This document shows positions 1-8,579 of a DNA stretch of 30,937 bases, one piece after another. The translations under genes and the position numbers were made by a program. Within the stretch, counting starts at the first letter, position 1; each line of letters starts with the position of its first letter. Source of the DNA: a virus; IMG/VR virus record IMGVR_UViG_3300046794_000244, positions 1 to 30,937 of that record. The stretch is one strand, 5' to 3'. Under the pieces are notes generated by a model. It was not told the origin of the DNA, did not search any database, and was given only the letters and a program-made list of their open reading frames with translations.

Positions 1-1
1 A

Positions 2-1663
2 CGAATCGGCAAAACCATCAAAGCCACGCCGGTGCTGCGTGAACGGGTGGCGTCCAGTCGTTCGCGGGATTCGCGCAACACCATGGACACCAAGGAGTTC
101 GAGGGCGGTTCGCTGTACGTCACCACCGCCGGCTCGGCGGCCAACCTTTCGGAGCTGTCGGCGCGCTACGTTTACGGTGATGAGATCGACCGCTGGGAAG
201 TCGACATCGGCGAAGAGGGCGACCCTATCGAGCTGGCGGAAACCCGAGGCAGTACCTTCGGCCGCAATGCGAAGTTCTACTTCTCCAGCTCGCCGACGAT
301 CAAGGGTGCCTCGCGGATCTCCGACCTGTTCGAGGGCAGCGACCAGCGTTACTACTACGTGCCGTGCCCGAGCTGCGGGCACATGCAAATCCTTGAGTGG
401 GAGCGACTGCATTACTCGAAGGACTTCAGTGTTGTGCATTACCAGTGCGCCGGGCCCGAGTGCGACGTGCTGATCGATGAGTACCACAAGGGCGAGATGC
501 TCACCAAAGGTGAATGGCGTGCCCATGCCGAAGGCGATGGTGAGACGGTGGGCTTCCATCTCAATGCACTGTATTCGCCGCTGGGCTGGATGGACTGGAA
601 GTCGCTCGCCAAGCAATTCGAGAAGGCCAAGAAGGCCCAGGCCAAAGGTGATCTAGAACCGATGCAGGTGTTTTACAACACCCGTCTGGCGAAGGTCTGG
701 GACAGCGCGCAAGAGCAAACCAAAGCCGATGAGCTTAGACAGCGGGCGCGGTTGGAAGGCTTCACCCTCGGCTCACTGTCGGCGGCGGTGCTGATGATCA
801 CCGGCTCCGTCGACGTCCAGGCCAACCGCCTGGAGTTCATGGCAATGGGCTGGGGCGTCGGCATGGAGCGCTGGGTCGTCGACTACCAGGTGGTCTCGGG
901 TGATCCCGCAGACGAACGTACCTGGGCAGCATTGGACGAATTGCTCAAGGCTAAATATCGCCATCCGTGCGGTGTCGGCCTCGGTATTCTCGCGGTGGCC
1001 GTCGACTCCGGCGGTCATCACACCGATGAGGTTTACCAGTTCTGCCGCGTTCGCCGCTGGCGCAATGTGTTCGCCATCAAGGGCGCGAGCAAGCCCGGGA
1101 AACCGGTGATTGCTCAGCGGCCGTCCATGGTCGACGTGACCTGGAAAGGTCAGACCGAACGCAACGGCGCCGAGCTGTGGTTCGTCGGTACCGACACGGC
1201 AAAGGACTGGATCTACAACCGCTATCCGTTCGAATCTGGCCCGGGTGCACTGCACTTTGCCAATGACCTGCCGGACGATTTCTTCGACCAATGCGTCGCG
1301 GAGCGCAAGGTTGCGCGCTACATACGCGGACACAAGCGCATTGAGTGGGTCAAGGGAAAGGCCGAGCGTAACGAAGCACTCGACTTGATGGTGTATTGCC
1401 TGGCCATGGCGCATTACCTGGGCCTCAACCGTTACAAGGAACACGACTGGGAGCGAGTGCGCCAGTCCCTGGCGCAGTCTGGTCTGTTCGACGACGCATT
1501 GGGCATCAAGCCTGTTCATGGCGAGCGTGTCACCGGACCAGCAACACCAGTTGCTGCACCGCAATCGGCTCCAAAACCTACTGCTCCGATCGTGCAATCG
1601 CGGCCGGCAGCACCGCCACCTCAACGCCGCAGCTCCACGAGCGGTTATCTGAAGAGACGCTGA
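2..1663 (+). CDS. Phage terminase large subunit, GpA family (5' partial)
   Basis: This is the ATPase-nuclease that pumps DNA into the prohead. The frame is open to the left edge (it reads RIGKTIKATPVLRERV from base 2), so the true start and the N-terminal Walker A part lie outside the window. The visible part contains the YVYGDEIDRWE segment expected around the Walker B/ATPase C-motif region, a Cys-rich stretch (PCPSCGHMQ and a later QCAGPEC) typical of GpA terminases, and the start of the nuclease domain at GSVDVQANRLEF with a later acidic AVDSGGHHTDEV. The C-terminal tail is Pro/Ala-rich and low complexity. The gpW-like gene starts one base after the stop. Family assignment is firm; the small subunit is not visible. 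Confidence 0.93.
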   Translation, partial: RIGKTIKATPVLRERVASSRSRDSRNTMDTKEFEGGSLYVTTAGSAANLSELSARYVYGDEIDRWEVDIGEEGDPIELAETRGSTFGRNAKFYFSSSPTIKGASRISDLFEGSDQRYYYVPCPSCGHMQILEWERLHYSKDFSVVHYQCAGPECDVLIDEYHKGEMLTKGEWRAHAEGDGETVGFHLNALYSPLGWMDWKSLAKQFEKAKKAQAKGDLEPMQVFYNTRLAKVWDSAQEQTKADELRQRARLEGFTLGSLSAAVLMITGSVDVQANRLEFMAMGWGVGMERWVVDYQVVSGDPADERTWAALDELLKAKYRHPCGVGLGILAVAVDSGGHHTDEVYQFCRVRRWRNVFAIKGASKPGKPVIAQRPSMVDVTWKGQTERNGAELWFVGTDTAKDWIYNRYPFESGPGALHFANDLPDDFFDQCVAERKVARYIRGHKRIEWVKGKAERNEALDLMVYCLAMAHYLGLNRYKEHDWERVRQSLAQSGLFDDALGIKPVHGERVTGPATPVAAPQSAPKPTAPIVQSRPAAPPPQRRSSTSGYLKRR

Positions 1664-1664
1664 T

Positions 1665-1871
1665 ATGTCCTTTACCCAAAAGCACCTCGACGCGGTTGAG
1701 GCGGCCATCGCACGTGGTGAAAAAGTCGTGCGCTACACCGACCGTACCGTGGAATACCGCACCATCGACGAACTGCTCAAGGCGCGCGAAGAAATCCGCT
1801 CCTCGCTGATCAATGCTGCCGGGCCGCGCTCGCGCGTGGTCAGGCTGTACCACGGAGGCAAAGGAGTCTAA
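1665..1871 (+). CDS. gpW-like head-tail joining protein
   Basis: A 68-residue protein matching the size and position of lambda gpW, which plugs the portal after packaging and prepares the head for tail joining. It opens with an amphipathic helix (SFTQKHLDAVEAAIARGE), then a short beta hairpin (KVVRYTDRTVEYRT), then a second helix (IDELLKAREEI), which is the helix-hairpin-helix order of the gpW fold. It sits between terminase and portal exactly as in lambda. Its stop TAA shares one base with the portal ATG, so translation is probably coupled. Family assignment rests on size, predicted secondary structure and context. Confidence 0.85.
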   Translation: MSFTQKHLDAVEAAIARGEKVVRYTDRTVEYRTIDELLKAREEIRSSLINAAGPRSRVVRLYHGGKGV

Positions 1872-3352
1872 TGGCCCGCCACTATCCGACGTTGACCCGT
1901 AACGGATTCGTGTTGCCGTCGAACATCAAGGCCAGTTACGAAGGCGCCGGGGAGGGCCGCCGATCCACTGGCTGGGATGCTCCCGACAACGGGGTCAACA
2001 GCATCAACACTCCGGCGCTGCGTAATCTGCGTTCGCGCTCCCGAGCAGCGGTTCGCAACGACCCGTATGCCTTCAACGTGATCGACAAGCGCGTCAGCAA
2101 CCTGATCGGTACCGGCATCACGCCGCGACCCAAAACCGACGACGAAGCCCTGCGCAAATTGCTGCAGGAACTCTGGGACGATTGGGTTGATGAATCGGAC
2201 GCCGATGAGCGTACCGACTTCTACGGCCAGCAGGCGCTAGCGGCGCGCACGGTTGAAACCTCGGGCGAGTGTTTTGTGCGATTGCGTCCGCGCAGTTTGG
2301 ATGAAGGCCTCGCGGTACCGCTGCAGCTTCAGATCCTCGCGCCGGAGTTCGTGCCGCATGACAAGTTCGAGACCACCAAAACCGGCAACCTCATCCGCGC
2401 CGGCATCGAGTTCACCCCGGATGGCAAGCGGGTGGCGTACTGGATGTACCTGTCGCATCCGCGTGACTCGTCATCGCTGAACGCCGGTTACAACCAGTTG
2501 GTGCGCGTGCCGGCCTCGCAGGTGCTGCATATCTTTGAGCCGGTCGAGCCGGGCCAGTTGCGCGGTGTACCGCGCTTGTCACCGGTGCTGAAGCGTCTAC
2601 GCAGTCTCGACAACTACGACGACGCGGTGTTGTTTCGCCAAGAGGTGGCCAACCTGTTTGCCGGATTCATAAGTCGGCCAGCGCCGGACTCTGGACAGAC
2701 TCCACGAGATCCAATCACCGGCCAGCTACTGGACAACGATCGAGACGGCTTCACGCCGATGGTCGCGCTGGAGCCCGGCACCATGCAGGAGCTGGGGCCG
2801 GGTGAAGAGGTCGAGTTCTCCAAACCGCCAGACGCGGGCAACAACTACCCGGACTTCATGCGACAGCAGCTGATGGCCGCAGCGGCGGGGACGGGCACGC
2901 CTTACGAGATCCTCACCGGCGACATGCGTGAGGTCAACGACCGGGCGCTGCGTGTGGTGCTCAACGAGTTTCGACGCCGTCTGGAACAACTGCAATTCGG
3001 CGTTTACGTCCACCAACTCTGCCGCCCGGTGCGTGCCGCCTGGATGGACATGGCCGTGTTGTCGGGTGTCCTGGTACTGAAGGATTACGCACAGCGTCGA
3101 CGTGAATACCTGCGTACCCGTTGGGTGCCGCAAGGCTGGGCCTACATCCAGCCGGTGCAGGACGTACAGGCGCGGCGCATGGAAGTGCAGGCCGGCTTTG
3201 CCTCGCGTAGCGAGATGGTCCTGCGCACCGGCTACGACGCCGAAACGGTCGACGCGGAAAACGCCGCCGATCTGGCCCGGGCCACGCGTCTGGGCCTCAA
3301 CTACAACACTCTCGACGCCGTCGAGCCCATCGACGACAAGGAGCAACCATGA
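1871..3352 (+). CDS. Phage portal protein, lambda gpB family
   Basis: The 493-residue portal forms the dodecameric ring at one head vertex through which DNA enters and leaves. The N-terminal part has the usual RNLRSRSRAAVRNDPYAFNVIDKRVSNLIGTGI helix-rich opening (residues about 50-85), followed by the conserved core with GECFVRLRPR, VLHIFEPVEPGQLRGVPRLS and the later GTPYEILTGDMREVNDRALR segment that marks lambda-type portals. Length is in the normal range (lambda gpB is 533). The protease gene start overlaps its last four bases (ATGA), the packing seen throughout this head operon. Confidence 0.95.
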   Translation: MARHYPTLTRNGFVLPSNIKASYEGAGEGRRSTGWDAPDNGVNSINTPALRNLRSRSRAAVRNDPYAFNVIDKRVSNLIGTGITPRPKTDDEALRKLLQELWDDWVDESDADERTDFYGQQALAARTVETSGECFVRLRPRSLDEGLAVPLQLQILAPEFVPHDKFETTKTGNLIRAGIEFTPDGKRVAYWMYLSHPRDSSSLNAGYNQLVRVPASQVLHIFEPVEPGQLRGVPRLSPVLKRLRSLDNYDDAVLFRQEVANLFAGFISRPAPDSGQTPRDPITGQLLDNDRDGFTPMVALEPGTMQELGPGEEVEFSKPPDAGNNYPDFMRQQLMAAAAGTGTPYEILTGDMREVNDRALRVVLNEFRRRLEQLQFGVYVHQLCRPVRAAWMDMAVLSGVLVLKDYAQRRREYLRTRWVPQGWAYIQPVQDVQARRMEVQAGFASRSEMVLRTGYDAETVDAENAADLARATRLGLNYNTLDAVEPIDDKEQP

Positions 3353-4491
3353 GCAACAAAGCGCGACCGCGCATTTACAACCGCGCCGGCAAGCAAGTGC
3401 AGGTGCAGGATAAAACCTGGTACGCAGTGCAAGCCAATGGTGAAGCCGCCGAACGAGTGCTCGAAGTCTTCGTCTACGGTGAGATCGGCGCCTGGGGCAT
3501 TACTGCCAATCAATTCGTGCAGGATCTGCGTGCCATGGATGATGGTGTCTCACCAGTGATCGCCGCCTTCAACAGCATCGGCGGCGACCTGTTTGACGGG
3601 TTGGCCATGCACAACGCGCTGTCGCGTTTGGGCGAACGCTGCACCGGGCGCATTGATGCGCTGGCGGCCAGTGCGGCCAGCGTCGCGGTGTGCGGCGCAC
3701 ACAAGGTCGTCATCGCGGCCAACGCCATGTTGATGATCCACAACCCCTGGACTTACGCGGCGGGTGACGCCGAAGACTTCCGCAAAGTGGCGGACGTTCT
3801 GGACCAGACCATGGAAGCGATCATCGCGGCTTACAAGGCGAAGGCGCCGGACATTGATGAGGTCGAGTTACGGCGGTTGGTTGCCGCTGAAACTTGGCTC
3901 ACCGCCAATGAAGCGGTGGCCCTGGGTTTGGCCGATGAAGTCGGCGATGGGCTCAAGGTCAAAGCCTGCCTCGGTCAGGGTGGTGTGCTGCAGCGTTTCC
4001 AGCACGCCCCGGCCGAACTGTTGGCCCAGCTCGACGAGCCGCCAGAGTTGGACCCGGAGTTAGAGCCCACTGATCCGTCGGTGGTCGACTCGACCAAGTT
4101 GGCTCTGATGATCACTCAGCGTTGCACCGAGGCGGGGATCAGCAACCTGGTTGCGCCGCTGCTCAGTTCGACCAAACTCGAAAGCGAAGAGATCGTCCTG
4201 GCTGGCCTGGCCCGTGCCAAGGCGGTGAATGACCTTTGCGTGGCTGCACGCTTGCCGGAGTTCAGTGCCGAGTACGTCACGGCTGGATTGGATGCAGCGG
4301 CAGTGCGGGCGCGCTTGTTCGACAAGATTGTCAGCAGCGGCAAAGGCTTTGAAATCGACAACAGCTTGCCGTTAGACAACGACCCGGCGCCGAAGGTGCT
4401 GGCCAAACAAACTGATCCCACCTCGATCTGGGCCGCTCGACAAGCCGCTCACTCTGGAACTGCGCACGGCGCGAAAGGAGCAAGACCATGA
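3349..4491 (+). CDS. ClpP/S49-type prohead maturation protease (gpC-like)
   Basis: A serine peptidase of the ClpP/SppA fold that processes capsid components during head maturation; in lambda the matching protein is gpC. Visible motifs are FNSIGGDLFDGLAMHNAL (about residues 75-91), the nucleophile region ALAASAASVAV with Ser108 as the likely catalytic Ser by comparison with ClpP, and MLMIHNP with His131 as the likely catalytic His, followed by a WLTANEAVALGLADEV segment typical of the end of the protease domain. The domain ends near residue 210; the remaining 170 residues are helical and acidic and may serve as an internal scaffold, as in the lambda C/Nu3 arrangement, although no separate Nu3-like start was proven. 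ATGA overlaps join it to both neighbours. Confidence 0.93.
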   Translation: MSNKARPRIYNRAGKQVQVQDKTWYAVQANGEAAERVLEVFVYGEIGAWGITANQFVQDLRAMDDGVSPVIAAFNSIGGDLFDGLAMHNALSRLGERCTGRIDALAASAASVAVCGAHKVVIAANAMLMIHNPWTYAAGDAEDFRKVADVLDQTMEAIIAAYKAKAPDIDEVELRRLVAAETWLTANEAVALGLADEVGDGLKVKACLGQGGVLQRFQHAPAELLAQLDEPPELDPELEPTDPSVVDSTKLALMITQRCTEAGISNLVAPLLSSTKLESEEIVLAGLARAKAVNDLCVAARLPEFSAEYVTAGLDAAAVRARLFDKIVSSGKGFEIDNSLPLDNDPAPKVLAKQTDPTSIWAARQAAHSGTAHGAKGARP

Positions 4492-4832
4492 CCATCAAAA
4501 AAGAACCGATCCACGCCGGTGAGTTTCTGCTGTCTGAAGGGGCGGGGAACATTTCGCGTGAGTCGATCAACGTCGCAGCCGGCCCTGCACTGTACCCGGG
4601 CCAGGTCCTCGGCCTGGTGACGGCCACCAGCGAATTTGCGCCGTACGCTCCGGCGGCCGAAGACGGTACTCAGGCTGCCGTGGCGATTCTCTTCGGTCCG
4701 CTGGGTGAGTCGGATGTGGTGCGCCGTGGTCGCGCCGTCGTGCGATTGGCGGAAATTAGCGAAGCGCACCTGACCGGACTCGACGCCGACGCCGAAAAAG
4801 ACTTGGCCGCCCATTTCCTGATCGTCCGATAA
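4488..4832 (+). CDS. Head decoration protein (gpD-like)
   Basis: A 114-residue protein of the lambda gpD/HDPD decoration family, which trimerises on the expanded capsid and stabilises it. The GPALYPGQVLGLVTA segment followed by a small-residue beta-rich body (GTQAAVAILFGPLG) and a late RGRAVVRLAEIS strand is characteristic. Its ATG overlaps the protease stop. It is followed by a 62-base gap holding a terminator-like hairpin before the capsid gene, so protease and decoration protein close the first transcription block. Confidence 0.9.
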   Translation: MTIKKEPIHAGEFLLSEGAGNISRESINVAAGPALYPGQVLGLVTATSEFAPYAPAAEDGTQAAVAILFGPLGESDVVRRGRAVVRLAEISEAHLTGLDADAEKDLAAHFLIVR

Positions 4833-4854
4833 GTCGATCAGCCTACTTCATGCA

Positions 4855-4877
4855 CCCCGCCTTGAGCGGGGTTTTTC
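4855..4877 (+). terminator. Terminator-like hairpin before the capsid gene
   Basis: Perfect 6-bp stem CCCCGC/GCGGGG with a 5-base loop, followed directly by TTTTTC. It ends 7 bases before the CTGGAG ribosome binding site of the capsid gene. It has the form of an intrinsic terminator but lies inside a colinear late operon. Confidence 0.7.
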
Positions 4878-4894
4878 ATTTCTGGAGAGTACCC

Positions 4895-5890
4895 ATGGCC
4901 GATATCGCCATTTTTGACGACGAAGCGTTTACCGTTACCGCGCTCACCGCTGCACTCAACGAACAACCGTACCTGCCGGGCCGCATCAGTGCGCTGGGCC
5001 TGTTTCGCGAGGAAGGGGTTACGACCCTGACCGTGCAGATTGAAAAGGACGGCGACACCCTAGCACTGGTGCCTGCCGGTGAGCGGGGTGGCTCTGGCCT
5101 GGTAGTCGCGTCGAGCAAGCGCAACCTGATCCCCTTCAACACCGTGCACTTGCCGGAGCGCTTCACCATCAAGGCCGACGAGATCCAGGGCATTCGCGCC
5201 TTCGGTACCCGCACCGAGTTGCAAGCGGTGCAAGACGTGGTCAATGCCCGCCTGGCGAAAGCGCGGCGGCAGTTGGACGCGACGCACGAGTTCCAACGCA
5301 TGGGTGCCCTCAATGGCCTGATCCTCGACGCCGATGGCCAAACCCCTCTGTTGGATATCTATGCGTCCTTCGGCGTGCAGCGTCAGAAGCTGCCCATGGG
5401 CTTGGCCGATCCGAGTACTGAGTTGCGGGTTAAATGCGGTGAAGCACTGGATATGCAAGAAGACGCGCTGGGCAGTGTGACCAGCACCGGCTCTCGCGCC
5501 TTCTGCGGCAAGAACTTCTGGAACAAGCTGATTGTTCACAAGTCGGTCAAGGAAACTTACCTCAACAGCCAGCAGGCGGCAGCGTTGCGTGGTGACGCCC
5601 GGGAGAGCTTCGAGTTCGGCGGCATTGTCTGGGAGCGCTACCGTGGCAAGGTGGCGGGTGTCTCGTTCGTCCACGACGACAAGGCGTTGCTGGTCCCTGA
5701 AGGTGTACCGGATCTGTACATCTCGGTGTTCGCTCCGGCGGATTACATGGAGACGGTCAACACCCAGGGCATTCCGTACTACAGCATGATCGAGCCGCTG
5801 CCGTTCAATAAAGGCATGGCCGGTGAAGCCCAGTCCAACCCGCTGCACCTGTGCACCCGACCTCGTGCACAGATCCTGCTGGAGCTCTGA
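4895..5890 (+). CDS. Major capsid protein, lambda gpE family
   Basis: A 331-residue HK97-fold capsid protein of the lambda gpE family, which builds the icosahedral shell. ATG 4895 is preferred because CTGGAG sits 7 bases upstream; an earlier in-frame ATG at 4850 would place the hairpin inside the coding region. Typical elements are the opening ADIAIFDDEAFTVTALTAAL, the LIPFNTVHLPERFTIKADEIQGIRAFG segment, AFCGKNFWNKLI, and the C-terminal PLPFNKGMAGEAQSNPLHLCTRP near the P-loop/A-domain end. Length is close to lambda gpE (341). As the most abundant virion protein it probably depends on the strong ribosome site just behind the hairpin. Confidence 0.95.
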   Translation: MADIAIFDDEAFTVTALTAALNEQPYLPGRISALGLFREEGVTTLTVQIEKDGDTLALVPAGERGGSGLVVASSKRNLIPFNTVHLPERFTIKADEIQGIRAFGTRTELQAVQDVVNARLAKARRQLDATHEFQRMGALNGLILDADGQTPLLDIYASFGVQRQKLPMGLADPSTELRVKCGEALDMQEDALGSVTSTGSRAFCGKNFWNKLIVHKSVKETYLNSQQAAALRGDARESFEFGGIVWERYRGKVAGVSFVHDDKALLVPEGVPDLYISVFAPADYMETVNTQGIPYYSMIEPLPFNKGMAGEAQSNPLHLCTRPRAQILLEL

Positions 5891-5892
5891 CC

Positions 5893-6213
5893 GTGAGCTT
5901 TCGCGATCTGGTTGCCGAGGTCGATGCGGTGGTGTTCGAAACGCTGGGCGACACCGCGCGGATTGAGGGTCGCGAAGAGCCGGTGTTCGGTATGTTTGCC
6001 GCGCCCTGGTTGCAGCCGAAGTTCGGCAAGCTCAACACCGGCTTGCGTGAGCCGCGTTTCGAGATCCGCGTCAGCGATTCGCAGGGCCTGGTGCAGGGCT
6101 TGTTGGTCAGCATCGATCTGCCCGCCTTGGATGGCGGCGGCGATTACGACCTGCTGCAGCTGGAGCCGAGCGGCGACGGCCTGGTCGCCCTGATCCTGAG
6201 GATGCGCCCATGA
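5893..6213 (+). CDS. Head-tail attachment protein, gpFII-like
   Basis: A 106-residue protein placed just after the capsid gene, where lambda-type phages encode FII, the adaptor that the tail binds. It starts with an amphipathic helix (SFRDLVAEVDAVVFETLGD) followed by a beta-rich body (PRFEIRVSDSQGL, VSIDLPALDGGGDYDLLQLEP), which is the expected order for the PF05354 attachment family. The start is a GTG two bases after the capsid stop; upstream in-frame codons belong to the capsid gene in another frame. Assignment is by context, size and pattern, not by an obvious motif. Confidence 0.75.
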   Translation: MSFRDLVAEVDAVVFETLGDTARIEGREEPVFGMFAAPWLQPKFGKLNTGLREPRFEIRVSDSQGLVQGLLVSIDLPALDGGGDYDLLQLEPSGDGLVALILRMRP

Positions 6214-6875
6214 GTGTCGGTAGCTATTTCAAACCCTCGGCCGGTGGCGGGATGATTTCCATCCAATCCTCGGCCACGGACCTTCAGGCGTTTCAGGACT
6301 TTGCCAAGTTGGTACCCAAGGCGGCGGCGACGGCGCACCGACGCGCGATCAACAAGACGTTGGGTTGGTTGCGCACGCACATCGCCCGGGCCGTCAGCCG
6401 GCAGGAGCGCATCGCTGTCGCGGCGGTGCGTCAACGGTTGCGCAGTTACCCGGTTTCCGGCGGGGCTTCCAGCGGCAAGCTGTGGTTTGGTCTAAACGCC
6501 ATCGAGTCCAGCCGGATCGGCCGCGCACGGCAGACCGGCAGCGGCGTGTCGGTAGCCGGGCGCCGGTACCAGGGTGCGTTCCTGAAAAAGGTCTACGGCA
6601 ACAAGCCCGACATCTGGATTCGCACGGCGAGCAAGCACTTCAATGCGGACGACTACCCCGACAGCACGGTGTCACCGGGTCGCGGGCCGAGTTCGGGGTG
6701 GGTGGCGGAAAATGGTAGTCGCTTTCCGTTGGCCAAGGCGAAAGTCTCGCTGGAGCAGGCGCGACCACACTTCAATAGCTGGGTACAAAAGGCGGATGAG
6801 CGCCTGCTGGAGATCCTGAAACAGGAGCTCAACTTTGAGCTGCAGAAGTACCTCAAGAGGATAGGCAATGTCTGA
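6210..6875 (+). CDS. Minor tail protein Z-like / tail completion protein
   Basis: A 221-residue basic protein that resembles the prophage minor tail Z family (lambda gpZ), which completes tails so that they can join heads. Characteristic features are a helical start with AATAHRRAINKTLGWLRTHIAR (about residues 37-58), the SSGKLWFGLNAIE strand, GAFLKKVYGNKPDIWIRT and a helical C-terminus ending ELQKYLKRIGNV. The ATGA start overlaps the preceding stop. A second ATG at 6252 is possible and would remove 14 residues. gpZ belongs to lambda tails, yet here it borders a P2-like tail, so it lies at the head-tail module junction. Confidence 0.78.
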   Translation: MSVGSYFKPSAGGGMISIQSSATDLQAFQDFAKLVPKAAATAHRRAINKTLGWLRTHIARAVSRQERIAVAAVRQRLRSYPVSGGASSGKLWFGLNAIESSRIGRARQTGSGVSVAGRRYQGAFLKKVYGNKPDIWIRTASKHFNADDYPDSTVSPGRGPSSGWVAENGSRFPLAKAKVSLEQARPHFNSWVQKADERLLEILKQELNFELQKYLKRIGNV

Positions 6876-7380
6876 CGAACCCTTCAGCCTGGACCGACTT
6901 TATCAGGCGGTTGAACAACATCTGCGTACCCACCTGCCGGGCGTTCAGGCTGTCGCAGCCTGGCCGAACGTTTCAGATCGCGTGCTGTTGCCAGCGGTGT
7001 TTCTGGAACTGGCCGAGATCGAACCGGGTACCGATATCGGAACTGGCGAAACCTCCCTGGTTTGTAAGTTCGAGGCCCGCATCATCGTCGACCCGATCAA
7101 GCCGCACCATCACCAACAGGCCGTGCAATTGGCGACCCAGTTGGCAATGTTGCTGCGCGCGCAGACGTGGGGGTTAGCAGTTGAACCCGCCGAGTTTGTG
7201 CAAGCGCTGCAGGACTGGACCCAGCCGCACTTGGATGGATACACCGTGTGGCTGGTGGAATGGACTCAGCAGGTCTACATCGGCACTGAGGAGTGGCCTT
7301 GGCCAGACGAACCTCCGGGGACGCTCGTATTTGACGTTGCCCCGGGTAACGGCCCATTCAGGCCTGAGGATCTGCAGTGA
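6868..7380 (+). CDS. Phage protein, possible tail completion/terminator
   Basis: A 170-residue acidic protein that I cannot assign to a named family. It opens with a helix (FSLDRLYQAVEQHLRTHLPG), continues with short strands (RVLLPAVFLELAEIEPG, LVCKFEARIIVD), a central helix (QQAVQLATQLAMLLRAQT) and further strands ending in WLVEWTQQVYIG. This alpha/beta order and the place between a head-tail protein and baseplate protein V would suit a tail terminator or completion protein, but that is inference. It overlaps both neighbours by a few bases, so it belongs to the structural operon. Confidence 0.75.
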   Translation: MSDEPFSLDRLYQAVEQHLRTHLPGVQAVAAWPNVSDRVLLPAVFLELAEIEPGTDIGTGETSLVCKFEARIIVDPIKPHHHQQAVQLATQLAMLLRAQTWGLAVEPAEFVQALQDWTQPHLDGYTVWLVEWTQQVYIGTEEWPWPDEPPGTLVFDVAPGNGPFRPEDLQ

Positions 7381-7943
7381 GTTATGCAAGCGCTCAGCAT
7401 GACCGCATGATCGCGGGAGCGGTCAAGGCTTGCTATGTGGTCGCGGTGGATCTGTCCGCATCGCCGCCGGTGTGTCGGGTGTCGGATGGTAGCGACTGGG
7501 TCAGCGCGTGGGTGCGCTGGCACAGCATCGCCGCCGGGAAGGCCAGGCATTGGCGGGCGCCGTCCATGGGCGAGCAGGGCAGTTTGATCAGTCCCAGTGG
7601 TGACGTATCGCAAGGCACGTTTGTCCCGGGCCTGTATGGCAATGCCGGCCCACCGCCAGATAACCGCGACCACGTCGAGGTCTGGCGCTTCGATGATGGC
7701 GGCTCGCTGATCTACGATTGGCAGGCTAAGAGCTACACCATCTCCCTGCCGAGCGGCACGGTCACCATCAAAGTCGCCAGCACGGAAGCAGTCGTAACAG
7801 ATAGCGCCGTGAGCGTGACCACCGGCAACATCAATCTGAAAGCGGCGGTGATGATCGACGGCGCGTTGCACGTCACCAAGGGCATCACCAGCGCTGGCGC
7901 GATCATCGATGCCACCGGCAACAGTAACCACCACACGCATTAA
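7377..7943 (+). CDS. Baseplate assembly protein V (tail spike, gpV)
   Basis: A 188-residue P2 gpV-type central spike that punctures the host outer membrane. The N-terminal OB-fold part includes PPVCRVSDG and a WVRWHS stretch with GEQGSLISPSGD (about residues 60-80); the C-terminal part is a beta-helix built from short polar strands (TVTIKVASTEAVVTDSAVSV). The protein ends in SNHHTH, the His-X-His metal-binding tip of P2/phi92-type spikes. The start is GTG overlapping the previous stop (GTGA). It opens the P2-like baseplate block and is followed by a terminator-like hairpin. Confidence 0.93.
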   Translation: MSYASAQHDRMIAGAVKACYVVAVDLSASPPVCRVSDGSDWVSAWVRWHSIAAGKARHWRAPSMGEQGSLISPSGDVSQGTFVPGLYGNAGPPPDNRDHVEVWRFDDGGSLIYDWQAKSYTISLPSGTVTIKVASTEAVVTDSAVSVTTGNINLKAAVMIDGALHVTKGITSAGAIIDATGNSNHHTH

Positions 7944-7955
7944 TTCATTCACGAC

Positions 7956-7978
7956 AGCCCGCCCAGTGCGGGCTTTTT
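7956..7978 (+). terminator. Terminator-like hairpin after gpV
   Basis: Perfect 7-bp stem AGCCCGC/GCGGGCT with a 5-base loop and a TTTTTC tail. CTGGAG, the ribosome site of the next gene, follows 5 bases later, the same layout as before the capsid gene. Confidence 0.7.
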
Positions 7979-7995
7979 CATGCCTGGAGAAACAC

Positions 7996-8247
7996 ATGGC
8001 CAAGATCGTCGACACGCCTGTCGCTGACGAACAGGTGTTCGCATCACCGATGCGGGAACCGCTACTGCTAACGACACCGGAGCTTTTGAAGTTTCGCGAC
8101 AAGGTCTACACATCGCGGCTGCTGATTGTCCCGGACTCTGACCGCACCCTACCGGTGAGCAAGGGGGTGGTAGATGTTTCGGTGTCCGATACCGACGCCG
8201 TCAAGTTCCTGAAAGCCAACGAAGAGTTCGAGCTGCTGAAGGAGTGA
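7996..8247 (+). CDS. Small phage protein of unknown function
   Basis: An 83-residue protein between gpV and the gp25-like baseplate protein. ATG 7996 is chosen because CTGGAG lies 7 bases upstream; the frame is open further left but that part crosses the terminator-like hairpin and the end of gpV. The sequence is beta-rich in the middle (SRLLIVPDSDRTLPVSKGVVDVSVS) and ends with a helix rich in Lys, Glu and Phe. I do not recognise a family. Position within the baseplate block suggests a structural or assembly role, which remains unproven. Confidence 0.7.
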   Translation: MAKIVDTPVADEQVFASPMREPLLLTTPELLKFRDKVYTSRLLIVPDSDRTLPVSKGVVDVSVSDTDAVKFLKANEEFELLKE

Positions 8248-8252
8248 TTTAG

Positions 8253-8579
8253 ATGATCGGAATGGATCGCCACACCGGCCAACCCATTTCCGGCATCGCT
8301 CACTTGCGGCAATCCGTTCCAGACATTTTGGGCACGCCGTTGGGCAGCCGCCGGCATCGGCCGGAGTACGGCAGCAAGCTCCGGCGGTTTGTTGACTTGC
8401 CCGTTAATGAGGGCTGGAAAAGCGCCGTACAGGCTGAAGTCGCCCGCGCCTTGGGGCGCTGGGAGCCGCGTTTGAAACTGGATCAGGTGCGCGTCATTTC
8501 CGTTATTGGCGGGCAAATCAACCTGAAGATTGTCGGCGAGTACCTGGGCGACGGCGTCACGTTGGAGGTAGCCGTATGA
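8253..8579 (+). CDS. Baseplate assembly protein W (gp25-like)
   Basis: A 108-residue homologue of P2 gpW and T4 gp25, which forms the baseplate wedge core and starts sheath polymerisation. Diagnostic residues are the HLRQSVPDILGTPLGSRRHRPEYGS segment (the RxxxPxYGS signature) and the LRRFVDLPVNEGWKSAVQAEVARAL helix, followed by a strand pair. AAGGAG lies about 9 bases before ATG 8253; ATG 8262 (Met4) is an alternative. gpJ starts on its last four bases, as in P2. Confidence 0.93.
   Translation: MIGMDRHTGQPISGIAHLRQSVPDILGTPLGSRRHRPEYGSKLRRFVDLPVNEGWKSAVQAEVARALGRWEPRLKLDQVRVISVIGGQINLKIVGEYLGDGVTLEVAV

Noticed and set aside
773-1708. Long minus-strand frame (311 codons) across the terminase
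   Set aside because: It lies antisense to a firmly assigned terminase gene; GC-rich third positions create such frames. No domain or ribosome site supports it.
5060-5848. Minus-strand frame of 262 codons antisense to the capsid gene
   Set aside because: Shadow of the capsid coding sequence with no recognisable protein features.
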